Source: Anaerobacillus sp. CMMVII (GTDB lineage: Bacteria; Bacillota; Bacilli; Bacillales; Anaerobacillaceae). From it: a stretch of 64,000 nucleotides of DNA. Position numbers and translations under genes: made by a program. This document shows positions 62,787 to 64,000 of this stretch, one piece after another (position 1 is the first letter of the stretch; each line of letters begins with the position of its first letter). A model generated the notes under the pieces. The model was not told where the DNA came from and searched no databases. It saw nothing but the letters and a program-made list of their open reading frames with translations. The stretch lies in assembly GCF_025377685.1 (NCBI RefSeq), contig NZ_JACEHK010000010.1, positions 248,001-312,000 on the forward strand. Direction: 5' to 3'.

Positions 62787-63365
62787 ATTTATACAGAATA
62801 GGACAGGCCCTATGTCGAGGTTATATATCTTCTCTTTATAAAGTCGAGGTAATTGGGAAAGAAAATATCCCAAAGGATAAAGGTGTGTTACTTTGTTGTA
62901 ACCATATTCACTTATTGGATCCTCCTTTTTTAGGGTCTTTTCTTGAGAGGCCGATTCATTATATGGCAAAAGCAGAGCTTTTTGAAGCACCTATTTTAAA
63001 GTCAATAATCCCGAAGCTCAATGCTTTCCCTGTAAAACGCGGAATGAGTGATAAACAAGCGTTACGACAGGGGTTAAAGATCCTAAAAGAAAACGATATC
63101 CTCGGGATTTTTCCTGAAGGAACTAGAAGTAAAACTGGTGTATTGCAAAAGGGATTAGCAGGCGTCGGTTTCTTTGCTTTAAAACAGAGGCGGAGGTAAT
63201 TCCTAGCGCTATTATTGGTCCATATAAGCTGTTTCAGCCATTAAAAGTAGTCTATGGAAAACCTCTAAATTTGATGAACTAAGAGCTGCGAAAGCTTCTT
63301 CAGAAGAAGCTACTAATTATATAATGGAAGCAATTGCACAACTAATTACAGATCATAAACAATAA
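62783..63365 (+). pseudogene. plsC: 1-acyl-sn-glycerol-3-phosphate acyltransferase PlsC, two single-base frameshifts
   Basis: Restored length is 194 residues, normal for PlsC of Bacillus. Catalytic motifs are CCNHIHLLDPPF (HxxxxD) and GIFPEGTRSKTG. The frame first breaks near 63184, where TTTAAAACAGAGG should have five A (ALKTEAEVIP). It breaks again near 63272, where AAATTTGATG should have four T (PLNLDELRAAKAS, with a frame-true L or F). The gene is essential for phospholipid synthesis in Bacillus, so two real frameshifts are unlikely unless another copy exists. It overlaps cmk. Confidence 0.85.
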
Positions 63366-63436
63366 ATAACTAACTAAATAACTTTCGAAAATCTGAAAGA
63401 TATTTATAAAACTTTTATACTTTAAAATATTTTATT

Positions 63437-63604
63437 AAGGCTGTTTTTATCAAAGATTGTTGCTTATAAACTAGTAGTAGCGACATGATATATCAAGGTC
63501 TCGGACATCTTTTCTAACATTCAACCTGTTTTAATCGCTGATATATGGGTTATTTATTGAATAAATTGTCTATAGAGCCACAATGTTTACGAAAAGAGCC
63601 TTTA
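63437..63604. repeat. Dispersed repeat family B, copy 2
   Basis: Begins AAGGCTGTTTTTATCAAAGA and ends CAATGTTTACGAAAAGAGCC. It shares CATCTTTTCTAACAT, GGGTTATTTATTGA and AGAGCCACAATGTTTA with the copy at 52405-52554. It occupies most of the 63366-63690 gap between plsC and rpsA. Confidence 0.62.
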
Positions 63605-63623
63605 TTAAAGAATTAAAGTATAA

Positions 63624-63648
63624 GAAAAGCTGGTGCACTAGCTTTTTT
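63624..63648 (+). terminator. Terminator before rpsA
   Basis: AAAAGCT pairs with AGCTTTT around GGTGCACT, followed by T. It separates the cmk-plsC transcript from rpsA. Confidence 0.65.
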
Positions 63649-63690
63649 AAAATGATCTAAATTTACAGGGGTTGAGGGAGGTAGTTGTTG

Positions 63691-64000
63691 ATGTCAGAAG
63701 AAATGAATCAAGAAATGACTCAAGTGAAAATGTTTAATGAAGGCGAAGTAGTTACAGGAACGGTGACGAAAGTAGAAGACAAGGTTGTCTATGTAAACGT
63801 TGGCTATAAGGTAGATGGAATTATTCCTATCAGTGAGCTGTCTAGTCTTCATGTTGAAAAGGCAACTGAAGCTGTTACTGTTGGGGAAGAGTTAGAATTA
63901 AAAGTGATTAAGGTTTCTGACGAGGAAATCGTTTTATCGAAGCGTGCTGTCCAAGCGGAAAAAGCATGGTCAGAACTTCAAGAAAAGTTTGATAAGAAAG
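63691..64000 (+). CDS. rpsA: Ribosomal protein S1 homologue, YpfD/RpsA (3' end cut by window edge)
   Basis: The visible 103 residues start MSEEMNQEMTQVKMFNEGEV and contain the first S1 RNA-binding domain (VVTGTVTKVEDKVVYVNVGY, KVDGIIPISELSSLHVEKA). GGGAGGTAG lies ahead of the ATG. In Bacillus this S1-like protein, with about four S1 domains, binds mRNA and is dispensable for translation of most transcripts. The position after cmk-plsC is conserved. Confidence 0.94.
   Translation, partial: MSEEMNQEMTQVKMFNEGEVVTGTVTKVEDKVVYVNVGYKVDGIIPISELSSLHVEKATEAVTVGEELELKVIKVSDEEIVLSKRAVQAEKAWSELQEKFDKK

Overview
The window is about 64 kb of AT-rich chromosome from an endospore-forming member of the Bacillaceae. 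The evidence is spoVA, dacB-spmA-spmB, sleB-ypeB, S-box and B12 riboswitches, and a gene order that follows the Bacillus subtilis stretch dacB-spmAB-rluB-resABCDE ... fer-ypbB-recQ-ypbD-ypbE-ypbF ... ypbG-ypbH(mecB)-gudB ... prsW ... sleB-ypeB-ypfA-ypfB-cmk-plsC-rpsA. Features not typical of B. subtilis suggest an alkaliphilic or facultatively anaerobic relative such as an Anaerobacillus-type organism. These are a four-subunit 2-oxoacid:ferredoxin oxidoreductase operon, formate-tetrahydrofolate ligase, B12-dependent MetH with B12 uptake and adenosylation genes, and a CarH-like B12 photoreceptor. The genus cannot be fixed from the sequence alone.

Layout. 1-3.5 kb: a DUF2935 gene running off the left edge, an iron/manganese superoxide dismutase and a lipoprotein phosphodiesterase. 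3.7-7.5 kb: a complete seven-gene operon with the organisation of spoVA2mob (DUF1657, YhcN/YlaJ, spoVAC, spoVAD, spoVAE, DUF1657, DUF421-DUF1657). 8-18 kb: dacB-spmA-spmB, rluB, and resABCDE for cytochrome c biogenesis and redox control. 18.2-20.7 kb: moaB, then a cobalamin riboswitch ahead of a DUF4430 lipoprotein, an ECF substrate-binding protein and a cobalamin adenosyltransferase. 20.9-28.3 kb: VanW, M23/LysM, PHP and M14/LysM proteins and two regulators. 28.3-34 kb: the fer/ypb cluster with recQ. 34.4-39.7 kb: a CcpA-site-controlled kor operon and fhs. 40-49.7 kb: ypbG, the CarH-like gene, mecB, ddl, glutamate dehydrogenase, asparaginase, an IS1341-type tnpB element, prsW. 49.7-57.9 kb: SAM riboswitch and the methionine genes metI, metC, yitJ, metH. 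58-64 kb: sleB-ypeB, ypfA, ypfB, cmk, plsC and the start of rpsA.

How it fits together. Three spore modules (SpoVA/2Duf, DacB-SpmAB, SleB-YpeB) cover DPA handling, cortex maturation and cortex lysis. B12 links four loci: riboswitch-controlled uptake, conversion to adenosylcobalamin, MetH as consumer, and the CarH-like regulator, which has the Wx9EH and ExHxxG signatures and three exact 11-bp direct repeats over its own promoter. One-carbon flow joins fhs, the MTHFR half of YitJ, and MetH.

Two window-wide patterns matter to any user. First, ten sites in eight genes (resB, moaB, the adenosyltransferase, a hypothetical gene, recQ twice, korA, sleB, plsC twice) are broken by loss of one base in an A or T run, always a loss; homopolymer undercalling in the assembly is the simplest explanation. 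Second, intergenic regions carry several families of short dispersed palindromic or structured repeats (called A, B, C and D here). Family A/B has GGCTSTTTTC-type terminal inverted repeats and looks like a MITE family; family C occurs twice and looks like a structured RNA or regulatory element.
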